Shown here piece after piece: positions 15,017-22,919 of a DNA stretch of 38,339 nt. The stretch covers positions 1-38,339 of the forward strand of contig DATLNZ010000113.1 of the NCBI GenBank assembly GCA_035536535.1, read 5' to 3'. Made by a program: the position numbers and the translations under genes. Under the pieces are notes generated by a model. That model saw only the letters and a program-made list of their open reading frames with translations. It was not told the DNA's origin and did not search any database. Position 1 is the first letter of the stretch; the number at the start of each line of letters is the position of its first letter. The DNA is from Actinomycetota bacterium. GTDB lineage: Bacteria > Actinomycetota > JAICYB01.

Positions 15017-18000
15017 GTGAGGGGGTGGCTGATCTGGGGGCTTCGGGCCGTCCTGATCCTGGATGTCGCATGGCTTGCCGCCGTGTACGGCAGGTACCTC
15101 CGCCTCAACCGTGCTGCGCAGTTCCGTCCCCGCCCCTCCACGGCGCAGGGCCTTGCCGGCACCTTCACCCCCTCGGTGTCGCTGCTCGTTGCGGCGCCCA
15201 GGGGAGTGGTGGGGCCGTGGCCGGGCCGACTGGAGTACCCGCAACTCGAGATAGTCGTTTCGGCGCCCGAGGGCGTGGAGGTCCGGGGGGCGCCGCCGGG
15301 GGCGGCCGTGGTCAGAGCCCGGTCCGCCAGCCGATCCTCGCTGCTGGTCGCGGCGTCCCAGGTGGCTACGGGCGAGATCCTTGTCGTCCTTCCGCCTTCG
15401 TTCGCGTGCGCCCGGGGATTCGTGAAGCGGCTGGTGGCGCCGTTTGTCGATCCCTGGGTGGGAGCTACCGTGGCGAGGACGGCGGCGGGGCGCCGGGGAG
15501 GAGGGCTTCTGTCGGCCGCCGATGACGTCGACCGGCTGGCGCTGGCTGCGGCACAGGTTGGAGGCCACGTCATCGGCGGTCCCGTCGTAGCCGACTTCGA
15601 GCCGTTCGCGGTCAGATCGCGTCTGATACCCGAGGTCGGGGGATGGGATCTGGCGCAGGACGTCCCAGGACTGGACCTCGTTCTGCGCGTGTACGCGCGG
15701 GGGTTCCTGGTCGCGTATGTCGAGCAGGCCGTGGCCCTGGCCTCCCCGGCCACCTGGCACGCCCTTTCAACTCGGACCCGGGCGCGGGTTGCCGGGCGGC
15801 GGCGGGCGTGGCGTGTGCTGCGCAAGCCTCTGCGCAAGGGCAAGGTCCTCGAGGGTCCGGAGAAGACGGACATCCGCTGGCTCACCCGCGGAGCGACGGC
15901 GCCCTTTTGGTTGCTGGCGGGGTGGATCGGGACGGGGGTGCTGAGGCTGGCCGACACCTCGTGGGCTCCCGAGGCGCTGTCCGGGCTGCTCTTGCTGATG
16001 ACGCTGGCGACGCCGGTCCTGCTCGTGCCATTCGTGGCGTACACGACCGGCTCCCTGCAGTGGGGGCGCTGGCGCATGCTCGCTTTGACCCCGTGGCTGC
16101 CCTTCCTCGCGCTGGGTGCGATGTGGACCGGCTCCGGGGCGTCGCTGTCGCTGTTGCTGCCGGCAGGCGGCAGGAGACGCGCGTCCAGGGCGCGGCCGGA
16201 GGCCGTCGTGCGCGTGGATCGTCCCGCGCAGGCCGCTGCGGTCAAGCAGCCGGCTCCCGTGGCCGCTGCCACTGCTGCCACTGCTGCCGGCGCTGCCGCC
16301 GTCGCCGAGCCGCCCGCGCCCCCGCGGGTCCGTCCCAGGCCGCCGGTGGCGCCCACAGCCGAGCCGGAAGAGCCGGAGACCGACATCGAGACGCAAGTGC
16401 CCGGGCCCTCGAAGCGACTCAGCCCCGAGCCGGAGGAGCTGGAGCCCGAGGAGGTCGAGGAACTGGAGGATCTCGGTCCCGCCGAAGAGCCGGACATCGA
16501 AGAGCCGGACATCGAGGAGGTCGAGGAACTGGAGGATCTCGGTCCCGAGATAGAAGAGCCGGACACAGAAGAGATCGAAGAGATCGAGGAGCCCAAGCGC
16601 CTGGAGCCGATTGCGATCAAAGCCCCGGACATCGAAGAGCCGGAGGAGCTCGAGCCGGTTCCGGCCGAGGACCTGGATGTCGACGGGGGCGAGGTGATTT
16701 CCGAGCCCGCTGAGGAGATGGTCGCTGCCGGTTCCGGGGTACCCGAGGTCACGGAACCAGCGACGTGGGCGCCCGTCACCGAAGAGGAAGACCAGGACGA
16801 GGAGTTCGATCCTGCCGATGTCACTGCGGGTTCCCCCCGCTGGGCCGCGCGCGACGATCCGGACGACCTGGAGTCGCTCGGGGAAGTGGAAGCTGCCGCA
16901 CCTGGAGCTGTTGGCCCGGCCGGTGGATTGCCTCCTGTGGCGGAAGACGCGCAGGCGACGGACGAGCAGGACACGGACGAGGAGGGAGGCCAGCCGGAGT
17001 GGCTCGCTGATCTACAGGACGTGGAGTGGGTCCAGGAGTGGCCCGACGAAGACAGAGGCGAGGAGGACGCTGCAGATGTGCAGGTAACGGAGGCCGCGGC
17101 CGGTCCCGCAGCGGAAGCGGCGTCCGCCCTTCCAGACGACTCGCCCTCCGAGGTGTGGTGGACCGCGCCGGAGCAAGCCCAGGCTGACGACGTGGTGACG
17201 CAGCCCCCGGCCGTGGTCGAGGACCTTGCCGGGGAGGACCCGGAGCCGGGGGCCGAGGATGCGAGCGACTGGTGGACCCGGCCGCTGCCCGCTTGGGACT
17301 CCGAGCCTGCCGACGATCTCGAGGAGCCCCGGGAGACCGGCGACGAGCAGCGGGAACGGCAGGACACCGACCAGGACGAGTCGGCAGTGCACGAGCGGGA
17401 GGATCCAGACCCCTTCTGGGCATCCGACGAGTCGGAGGGGACACGGCCCGCGGGAGAAGGGCCCGGACATGGGCCCGAGAAAGAGGTCCCTGTTGCTGCG
17501 TCCGCGCCGGCGGGGACGGAGACCGGGGAGGGGGAAGCTGAGGTCGAAGTCGAAGACGCGGTCGCCAGCGAAGACGAGGTCGACGGCGAAGACGAGGTTC
17601 CGGATGAAGTTTCAGAGGCTGAGGCTCAGCCCCCGGTCTCCAAAAAGCGCAGGTTCGGGTGGTTCGGCCGCGGGCGCCGGCGAGACCGACAGCAGCCGGC
17701 CGCGACCGAAGTCCCGTCCGCCCCGGAAGACATCGCGGTGGTTGTGGATGAAGACGTCCCGATGGCCCCCGATGAAGACGCGGCGCGGCCGGCGGCCTCC
17801 GCGGAGGAGCCCTTTGAGGATGGGCCCCCACTGCTGGACGACTCCGAGTGGGAATTCCTGTCCGAAGAAGACGACGTTTTCGCCGAGGACCCAGGCCTCC
17901 CTGCTGAGGCTGAGGACGACGAGCCGCAGGACGACGAGCCGCAGGAGGATGAGGAGCTGGAGAGCGCGGAACCTTCCGAGCCGGACGGCGGGGAGCGCGA

Positions 18001-18145
18001 GAAAGCGGAGCGGTCCCGGGAGCGGCAGGAACCTTCGGGTCGGTCCGACGAGCGCAGTCCCGCGGAGCCGACCGGGCGGAAAAAAGAGCGTCGGGGTAGG
18101 CGCGGCGCGGCCCTGGACTTCGACCGGATATGGGAGCGCCGGTGA
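15017..18145 (+). CDS. Degenerate membrane glycosyltransferase-like protein with giant acidic tail
   Basis: This 1042-residue protein has an N-terminal helix (about 4-24), a GT2-like domain (about 50-275) and three to four further helices (about 295-390). The domain keeps the outline of processive GT2 enzymes (YPQLEIVVSA, VGGHVIGG, EVGGWDLAQD). However, the metal-binding DxD position reads LPPS and QxxRW is replaced by TRTRARVAG, so catalysis is doubtful. The remaining ~660 residues are low-complexity, first Ala/Pro then very rich in Glu and Asp, broken by Trp-containing acidic motifs such as WWTRPLPAWD, and predicted cytoplasmic. GTG 15017 has AGGGAG upstream. The stop overlaps the next gene as GTGA. 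The next protein carries a basic tail, suggesting charge-based pairing (inference). Confidence 0.75.
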   Translation: MRGWLIWGLRAVLILDVAWLAAVYGRYLRLNRAAQFRPRPSTAQGLAGTFTPSVSLLVAAPRGVVGPWPGRLEYPQLEIVVSAPEGVEVRGAPPGAAVVRARSASRSSLLVAASQVATGEILVVLPPSFACARGFVKRLVAPFVDPWVGATVARTAAGRRGGGLLSAADDVDRLALAAAQVGGHVIGGPVVADFEPFAVRSRLIPEVGGWDLAQDVPGLDLVLRVYARGFLVAYVEQAVALASPATWHALSTRTRARVAGRRRAWRVLRKPLRKGKVLEGPEKTDIRWLTRGATAPFWLLAGWIGTGVLRLADTSWAPEALSGLLLLMTLATPVLLVPFVAYTTGSLQWGRWRMLALTPWLPFLALGAMWTGSGASLSLLLPAGGRRRASRARPEAVVRVDRPAQAAAVKQPAPVAAATAATAAGAAAVAEPPAPPRVRPRPPVAPTAEPEEPETDIETQVPGPSKRLSPEPEELEPEEVEELEDLGPAEEPDIEEPDIEEVEELEDLGPEIEEPDTEEIEEIEEPKRLEPIAIKAPDIEEPEELEPVPAEDLDVDGGEVISEPAEEMVAAGSGVPEVTEPATWAPVTEEEDQDEEFDPADVTAGSPRWAARDDPDDLESLGEVEAAAPGAVGPAGGLPPVAEDAQATDEQDTDEEGGQPEWLADLQDVEWVQEWPDEDRGEEDAADVQVTEAAAGPAAEAASALPDDSPSEVWWTAPEQAQADDVVTQPPAVVEDLAGEDPEPGAEDASDWWTRPLPAWDSEPADDLEEPRETGDEQRERQDTDQDESAVHEREDPDPFWASDESEGTRPAGEGPGHGPEKEVPVAASAPAGTETGEGEAEVEVEDAVASEDEVDGEDEVPDEVSEAEAQPPVSKKRRFGWFGRGRRRDRQQPAATEVPSAPEDIAVVVDEDVPMAPDEDAARPAASAEEPFEDGPPLLDDSEWEFLSEEDDVFAEDPGLPAEAEDDEPQDDEPQEDEELESAEPSEPDGGEREKAERSRERQEPSGRSDERSPAEPTGRKKERRGRRGAALDFDRIWERR
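16448..16547 (+). repeat. 66-bp-period direct repeat in the acidic tail
   Basis: A 34-bp sequence encoding an EEVEELEDLGP-like stretch occurs identically at 16448-16481 and 16514-16547. The near-perfect DNA identity shows a recent in-frame duplication expanding the acidic tail. Confidence 0.75.
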
Positions 18146-20133
18146 ACGGGTTCTGGGTCATCGCCGCCATCTACGCCGGCCTCTGGATGTTGCTGCTGGC
18201 GCCCGGGGCCTTTCTCATCTTTTCGCGCGAGCGCGCCGTCCCGTTGCCGGAGTCCGATCCGTTGGACGAACGGTGGGTGCGGACGTTGCGCCGGCAGCTG
18301 CTGTCGGCCGCCCCCGAAAGCGCGATACCCGCAGCCGACCTCCGGCTGCGCGAGCGGCCGAGAAAGCCACGGGGCGCTGGAGAGGAGTCCGTCAAGAAGG
18401 CTCTGCGCCTCAAGGGCCGGTGCACCGTCCAGGCGCGGTCGGCGGTGGGCGAGGCATTGGTGGTCGAGGGGCCGCTTCGATGCGAGGCGGGATCCGTGCT
18501 GCTCGCGCCGGTGTGGGTGAGGGGCGACGCGGTCCTGGATGAGGAAGTGGTCGCATCCTCCATGATCGTGGACGGCTCGCTCAGCCTCGGCAAGGGAACC
18601 CGCATCGAAGGGCGCGTAGCCGCGGGTGGTGCCGTCCGGCTGGCGGAGGGAGCCCAAGTGACGGGTCCGGTCTTCTCGAAGCTGGAGGTGGAGCTGAGCG
18701 AGGGATCCCGAGTTGCGGCGGCGCTGGCGCCCGTCGTGTCCGGTGCCCCGGCCCCCGACGCCCCGGAGGTCCTCCCGCCTTCGGAGGCTTCTCCCCTGGA
18801 GCGCCCGCACTGGACGCCTGAACTGGACCGCGCCCTCGAGGAGTCGTGGTCGGCCGACCAGCGGCTGGCACAGATCATCGACTCGGTCCGCGAGGCGACG
18901 GGTGTGCTGCTGCGTGGTGTCCACGTTCTGGAGAGGGCTCGCGAGCTCGGCCTGTTTGCCCGGGGCATCCCGCGCCGCCCCGCCGTGCTGGCGCGCCGCC
19001 CCGCCTGGGTCCTGGAGCCCGAGACGATCCGGGTTGGCGCCGACCTGCGCGTTCCTCCGGGGGTCGTGGTGAGCTACACGCTGGCGCTGGAGGGTTCCCT
19101 GGAGGTCTTCCAGGATGCGGTGCTCGAAGCTCCGGTGAGGTCCGGACGAGGCATCCTGCTGCATGCCCGCAGCGCCGTTTACGGCCAGGCCGTCTCGGAT
19201 GGGCTGATCGTGCTCGAGGAAGGCACAGCGGTCCTCGGCCCCCTGGACTCCAGTACCCACATCCTGTTGTTCTGCGGAGCCCGTGCGGGCGTTCCGGGGT
19301 TCGGCGGGGCCAATGCCCGGGGTGCCATCGGGCTGGAGCCGGGGGCCCGGATCATGGGCGGTGCGGTGGGGGGCCTGGGGGTCCGTGGCGAACCGGCCCG
19401 GCCCGAGGCGGAGCGGCGCAAGACGGTGGATGCGTTGCCGGGGACCGAGGAATTGGCGGCAATGGCCAGGGGCAAGCGCAGGCGGCGGATGAGGGGCGCG
19501 CTGAGACGGAGGAAGAAGCCGTCCAGGCCCCCGATGGTCCCCGCGCAGCAAGCTCCCGCTCCTGAGGATCGGGAGAAGCCGGCTTCGCCCCGGGCCGGTG
19601 AGCCCTCGGCCGTGCGGCTCCGGGGGGTAGCTCGGGAGGCCGGCGCCTCCCCAGAGCCCGATCGGAAGGCCGGTGCCTTCGACAAAGGGCGCAGGCGAGA
19701 AGGGGATGCTCCCGGAAAGCCCCGGCGGCCGGTCGACGCACCCACGAAGACGAAGACGAAGTCGGACGGCGACTTGCGCGTGAAGCCCAAGCCCGAGGCC
19801 GGCGCGCGCGTGAAGTCGAAGTCCGGGGCCAGCGCACGCGTGAAGCCCAAGCCCGAGGCCGGCGCGCGTGTGAAGGCGAAGTCCGAGGAGAGCGCACGCG
19901 TGAAGCCCAAGCCCGAGGCCGGCGCGCGTGTGAAGGCGAAGTCCGGGGCCGGGGGGCGCGTGACGAAGTCCGGGGCAGCCGAGCGGTCCAGCCGGCAGAA
20001 GTCGGGAGCCAAGGAGCAGCCCCCGCCCCGCGGGGCCTCGGCGGCCGGGAAGAAGGCCACGGTCGGGCAGGACCGCGAGTCGCCCCCCTCCACGAGCGGG
20101 GGCGTACGCAAGCGAAGCACGCGCAAGCCCTGA
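18142..20133 (+). CDS. Membrane-anchored bactofilin-like protein with basic tail
   Basis: This 663-residue protein has one N-terminal helix (about 5-26), then two beta-rich regions (about 85-190 and 290-420) of short repeating strands such as LVVEGPLRCEAGSVLLAP and MIVDGSLSLGKGTRIEG. They resemble the beta-helix of bactofilins, polymer-forming cytoskeletal proteins. The last ~240 residues are Lys/Arg-rich low complexity with RVKPKPEAGA-type repeats. GTG 18142 is preferred over ATG 18130: it overlaps the upstream stop as GTGA and has GGGAG about 6 nt upstream. The coupling predicts matched amounts of this basic-tailed protein and its acidic-tailed neighbour. I infer a membrane scaffold organising envelope synthesis. 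The bactofilin call rests on pattern, not alignment. Confidence 0.65.
   Translation: MNGFWVIAAIYAGLWMLLLAPGAFLIFSRERAVPLPESDPLDERWVRTLRRQLLSAAPESAIPAADLRLRERPRKPRGAGEESVKKALRLKGRCTVQARSAVGEALVVEGPLRCEAGSVLLAPVWVRGDAVLDEEVVASSMIVDGSLSLGKGTRIEGRVAAGGAVRLAEGAQVTGPVFSKLEVELSEGSRVAAALAPVVSGAPAPDAPEVLPPSEASPLERPHWTPELDRALEESWSADQRLAQIIDSVREATGVLLRGVHVLERARELGLFARGIPRRPAVLARRPAWVLEPETIRVGADLRVPPGVVVSYTLALEGSLEVFQDAVLEAPVRSGRGILLHARSAVYGQAVSDGLIVLEEGTAVLGPLDSSTHILLFCGARAGVPGFGGANARGAIGLEPGARIMGGAVGGLGVRGEPARPEAERRKTVDALPGTEELAAMARGKRRRRMRGALRRRKKPSRPPMVPAQQAPAPEDREKPASPRAGEPSAVRLRGVAREAGASPEPDRKAGAFDKGRRREGDAPGKPRRPVDAPTKTKTKSDGDLRVKPKPEAGARVKSKSGASARVKPKPEAGARVKAKSEESARVKPKPEAGARVKAKSGAGGRVTKSGAAERSSRQKSGAKEQPPPRGASAAGKKATVGQDRESPPSTSGGVRKRSTRKP
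19777..19965 (+). repeat. 60-bp tandem repeat encoding the basic tail
   Basis: About three copies of a 60-bp unit encode a 20-residue repeat, RVKPKPEAGA followed by RVKSKSGASA or RVKAKSEESA. Copies differ at only a few bases, implying recent expansion in frame. Confidence 0.85.
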
Positions 20134-20273
20134 CGCGGCCTGTCGGACGCCTCCGCCGCGGGCCCGAGGCGAAGAGCGGTTCGGAATTTTGGCCGACAGG
20201 TCGTGGGGCCTCCCCCGTTTATTCCAGTGAAGGGGTGCACTGATGCACCTGAGGGGACACTGGGGAGCTGAGG
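20134..20273 (+). other. Leader with long-range inverted repeat before secreted protein gene
   Basis: CCTGTCGG (20139-20146) and CCGACAGG (20193-20200) form a perfect 8-bp inverted repeat. They enclose a nested GCCTC/GAGGC pair, so the RNA could fold into a branched structure. No T tract follows, so it is not a clear terminator. GGGGAG (20262-20267) is the Shine-Dalgarno for ATG 20274. Confidence 0.4.
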
Positions 20274-21743
20274 ATGTCAGGGCGCAGAAGCGGCAGGCTC
20301 GAGGTCAGACTGGGTCAGTCGGGTACGCCGACCGTGGCTCCCGTGCCGAAGTCGCGCATCAAGATGATGGCGACCGTTCTCGGCGTGACACTGGCGATCG
20401 CCCCGGGTCCCTGGGCTTTCAAGCGCTTTGAGGCTCCCCGCGCGAACAACGAGACCAAGCCGGCCGGAACCCACGAGCAGATTTCGATTCTTCCAGGACT
20501 CGCCCTGGCCTCACGCAACGGGCAGCCACAGCCTGCGGCATACGTGAACGGCGACAAGGTGGAGCTGGACCTCGGAGAGCTTCGTGGCGGCTCCTCTTCC
20601 ACCTACTCCGACCTTCTGCGCGTGCGCAACGACGGTCAATCTCCGGTCCTGCTGTACGTCGACCCGTCCTCGATCTCCCAGGCACCGATGCACGCTTCGG
20701 TTTCGGGTGAAGAAGCACCGGGAGCCTTTTGGGTGAAGCCTCAGGAATCCAAGCCAGTGGACCTGTCTCTCGTCGCGGATCTGGCGGCGCAGCCGGGCGA
20801 TCTCGCCGGAGACCTCGCAATCCGGTCCGCGTCCGGAATGACCGCGGAGAAGGTTCCGGCGCGCATGTCCGTTGCCGCTCCCACTCGCGAGTCGGTTCTG
20901 TCGGCCCTGCTGGGCGCGGAGAAAAACCCGGAGTCGGGGCTGGGCAAGCTGGGCGAGGTCGCAGCCGGACTGGAAGCTCCCGACTTCGTGGTCGAGGGCG
21001 TCTGGGACGGGGGGGCCTACCCCAGCGACATCACCTTCACGTGGCGCCCGCTCGGCCCCCTGACCAACGTGCGCGGAACTCTCGACGATGGGCCGGTCGG
21101 ACAGACCGCGATGGTGACCGACGAGGGCCAGCACGTCCTTCGGCTTCAGGGCCTGATCCTGGGGGCGGTGCCGTTCACCCGCGAGATTTCCTTCAGCCTC
21201 GACAAGAACGCTCCGGTGGCGTTGCAGCTGTCTCCGCCGGTCATGCTCGGCAAGCCCGCCACGTTCACGGCGAGCGTCAACGACCTCAGCACCGTCGCCG
21301 GCGTGGAGTTCGTGGTGCTCGAGAAGGTCAAGCCGGCCAGAAAGAAGCAGCCGTCGAAGGTCTCACCCGTCCGACAGGCGGTCTCGGAAGAGGCTGCGAA
21401 GGCACCGGAGGCCGAGACTCCCGAAGGCGCTCCGAAGGTGCGTGCCAGGCAGTCTCTCAGTGAGGCGAGGGCCGAACTGGCCGGGGCGGCTCCCGTGGAG
21501 GCGCCCAGGCGACAGTCCTCGAAGCCGCAGTCTGCGCCGGAGCCGGTCCGGCTGGCCGCCACACAGGACTCCAACTCCGGGTTGTGGGTGGCCACGACGG
21601 AGCTCAAGCCCGGCAAGTACCTGGTCCACGTCGAGGCGATCGATTCCCTGGGCCACAAGGTCGTCGGCGAGCCTCAGCTGATCCAGGTCGTCGGGACTCC
21701 GGAGGAGATCCCCGACGACATGCCGGAGGTTCCGCAGGCGTAG
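20274..21743 (+). CDS. Secreted surface protein with Ig-like regions
   Basis: This 489-residue exported protein has a basic N-terminus (KSRIK) and a hydrophobic segment (about 32-48) ending WAFKRFEAPRANN. That closely resembles IAFKLFERAIPNN in the TasA-like protein at 11724. A beta-sandwich-like region follows (about 75-205, with ELDLGELRGG and DLLRVRNDGQSPVLLYVD), then Ig-like segments and a Lys/Ala/Glu-rich disordered insertion (about 350-430) before a final beta region. No lipobox or LPXTG is seen. GGGGAG precedes the ATG. I infer a surface or fibre-associated protein exported like the TasA-like protein; the family is not recognised. Confidence 0.65.
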   Translation: MSGRRSGRLEVRLGQSGTPTVAPVPKSRIKMMATVLGVTLAIAPGPWAFKRFEAPRANNETKPAGTHEQISILPGLALASRNGQPQPAAYVNGDKVELDLGELRGGSSSTYSDLLRVRNDGQSPVLLYVDPSSISQAPMHASVSGEEAPGAFWVKPQESKPVDLSLVADLAAQPGDLAGDLAIRSASGMTAEKVPARMSVAAPTRESVLSALLGAEKNPESGLGKLGEVAAGLEAPDFVVEGVWDGGAYPSDITFTWRPLGPLTNVRGTLDDGPVGQTAMVTDEGQHVLRLQGLILGAVPFTREISFSLDKNAPVALQLSPPVMLGKPATFTASVNDLSTVAGVEFVVLEKVKPARKKQPSKVSPVRQAVSEEAAKAPEAETPEGAPKVRARQSLSEARAELAGAAPVEAPRRQSSKPQSAPEPVRLAATQDSNSGLWVATTELKPGKYLVHVEAIDSLGHKVVGEPQLIQVVGTPEEIPDDMPEVPQA

Positions 21744-21746
21744 CAT
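21741..21746 (+). promoter_or_regulatory. Leaderless-type -10 element (TAGCAT) overlapping a stop codon
   Basis: TAGCAT shares its first three bases with the TAG stop of the preceding gene and lies exactly 7 nt before GTG 21754. No Shine-Dalgarno is present. Confidence 0.45.
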
Positions 21747-21753
21747 CTTCCGC

Positions 21754-22314
21754 GTGGACCGCGAATCCGCGCTCGCGCTCGTCAGGCAGAAGACGGAGAA
21801 GGGCATCACGTTCCGCCACCTCGTCTCCGTCGAGGGGATCATGCGCCGGCTCGGCCGCCACTTCGGTGAGGACGAGCACCTGTGGGCGCTGGCCGGCCTG
21901 TTCCACGACCTCGACCAGGACCAGACGCACCACGACCTGCAGCGCCACGGGCACCTCACGGCTGAGTGGCTGCTCGACACCGGTGTGGACGAGGCCGTGA
22001 GCCGTGCTGCTCTGGCCCACGCCCACCCCGAGTACCGGACCGACCTGCTCACCCGGGCGATCGTGCACGCCGACGCGCTGTCCGGACTTCTCGTGGCGTG
22101 CGCGCTGGTCCGGCCGGAGAAGGCCCGGGGGATGAAGGTCTCCTCGGTCAAGAAGAAGCTGAAGGATCGTGCTTTCGCTCCCGGAGTCGCGCGCGACGAC
22201 ATCACCGCGTCGGAGGAGTCGATCGGTCTCAGCGTCGACGAACTGATCCGATTGGGCATCGAGGGGCTGCAGGAGGTGGCGGCGGAGACGGGGCTGCAGG
22301 GCCCGCCGCCGTAG
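21754..22314 (+). CDS. HD-domain metal-dependent phosphohydrolase
   Basis: This 186-residue soluble protein of the HD superfamily has an N-terminal His (FRHLVSVEG), the metal-binding pair in LFHDLDQD, a second region with HGHLTAEWLL, and a distal Asp in IVHADALSG. These match the H...HD...H...D arrangement of short HDIG-like hydrolases. The substrate is unknown; such proteins usually hydrolyse nucleotides or phosphate esters. GTG 21754 is chosen because TAGCAT lies 7 nt upstream, implying a leaderless mRNA. Its stop is 4 bp from the end of the convergent dedA gene, with no terminator between them. Confidence 0.8.
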   Translation: MDRESALALVRQKTEKGITFRHLVSVEGIMRRLGRHFGEDEHLWALAGLFHDLDQDQTHHDLQRHGHLTAEWLLDTGVDEAVSRAALAHAHPEYRTDLLTRAIVHADALSGLLVACALVRPEKARGMKVSSVKKKLKDRAFAPGVARDDITASEESIGLSVDELIRLGIEGLQEVAAETGLQGPPP

Positions 22315-22318
22315 AGGC

Positions 22319-22918
22319 TCAGCGCTTGCGGCGGCTCCGCATTACCTCCAGGACCGCAGGCACCAGCGACGCGGCGACGATGACCGCGATCACCGGCAGC
22401 AGGTACTTGTCCACATCGGGCACGATCTCGCCCAGGACGTAGCCGGCTGTCGTCACGCCGACGGCCCAGATGAAGCCCCCGATGACGTTGAACCGGATGA
22501 ACTTGGAGTACTCCATGCGGCCGACCCCGGCCAGGATCGGGGCGAAGGTCCGGACGATGGGCACGAATCGCGCCAGGATGATCGTCTTCGGCCCGTGTCG
22601 GTCGTAGAAGTCCTGCGTTCGGCGGACGTGGCTCTGTTTGAACAGGCGCGCATCCGGTTTCGAGAACAGCCGCGGACCGACGCGCCGTCCGAACGCGTAG
22701 CCGAAGGAGTCGCCGGCCACCGCGCACACGAACAGAAGCGGGAGCAGCACCGGGAGGGACAACGTGCCCTGGGACGCCAGCAGTCCCGCAGTGAAAAGCA
22801 GGCTGTCTCCGGGCAAAAAGAACCCCAGGAACACTCCGGACTCGGCGAACACGATCAGGCCCAGGCCCACGTAGCCGAAGGTCTCGACCATCTTCGGGAT
22901 GTCGATGAAATCGAGCAC
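22319..22918 (-). CDS. DedA-family inner-membrane protein
   Basis: This 199-residue DedA (SNARE-associated, VTT-domain) protein has the family's E-containing re-entrant segment (VFAESGVFLGFFLPGDSLL) and the downstream FGRRVG, ARFVPIVRTFAPILAG and FNVIGGFIW motifs, with about five helices. DedA proteins are thought to move polyprenyl phosphate or phospholipids between leaflets. GTG 22918 begins one base after the topA stop codon (22920-22922), so translation is probably coupled to topA. Confidence 0.92.
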   Translation of the reverse strand: MLDFIDIPKMVETFGYVGLGLIVFAESGVFLGFFLPGDSLLFTAGLLASQGTLSLPVLLPLLFVCAVAGDSFGYAFGRRVGPRLFSKPDARLFKQSHVRRTQDFYDRHGPKTIILARFVPIVRTFAPILAGVGRMEYSKFIRFNVIGGFIWAVGVTTAGYVLGEIVPDVDKYLLPVIAVIVAASLVPAVLEVMRSRRKR

Positions 22919-22919
22919 C

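Noticed and set aside
14788-17367. An 859-residue minus-strand ORF, very Ser-rich
   Set aside because: It is the reverse complement of the GAG/GAC-rich acidic tail (Glu and Asp codons read as Ser/Leu/Val). It has no motifs, and the plus-strand gene has clear domains and start signals.
17626-19551. A 641-residue minus-strand ORF
   Set aside because: It is an Arg/Gly/Gln-rich shadow of the GT2-like and bactofilin-like genes, and it crosses their boundary.
19777-19965. Tandem repeat as a possible CRISPR array
   Set aside because: There are no unique spacers, the unit is a multiple of 3 and it is read in frame as a Lys-rich repeat.
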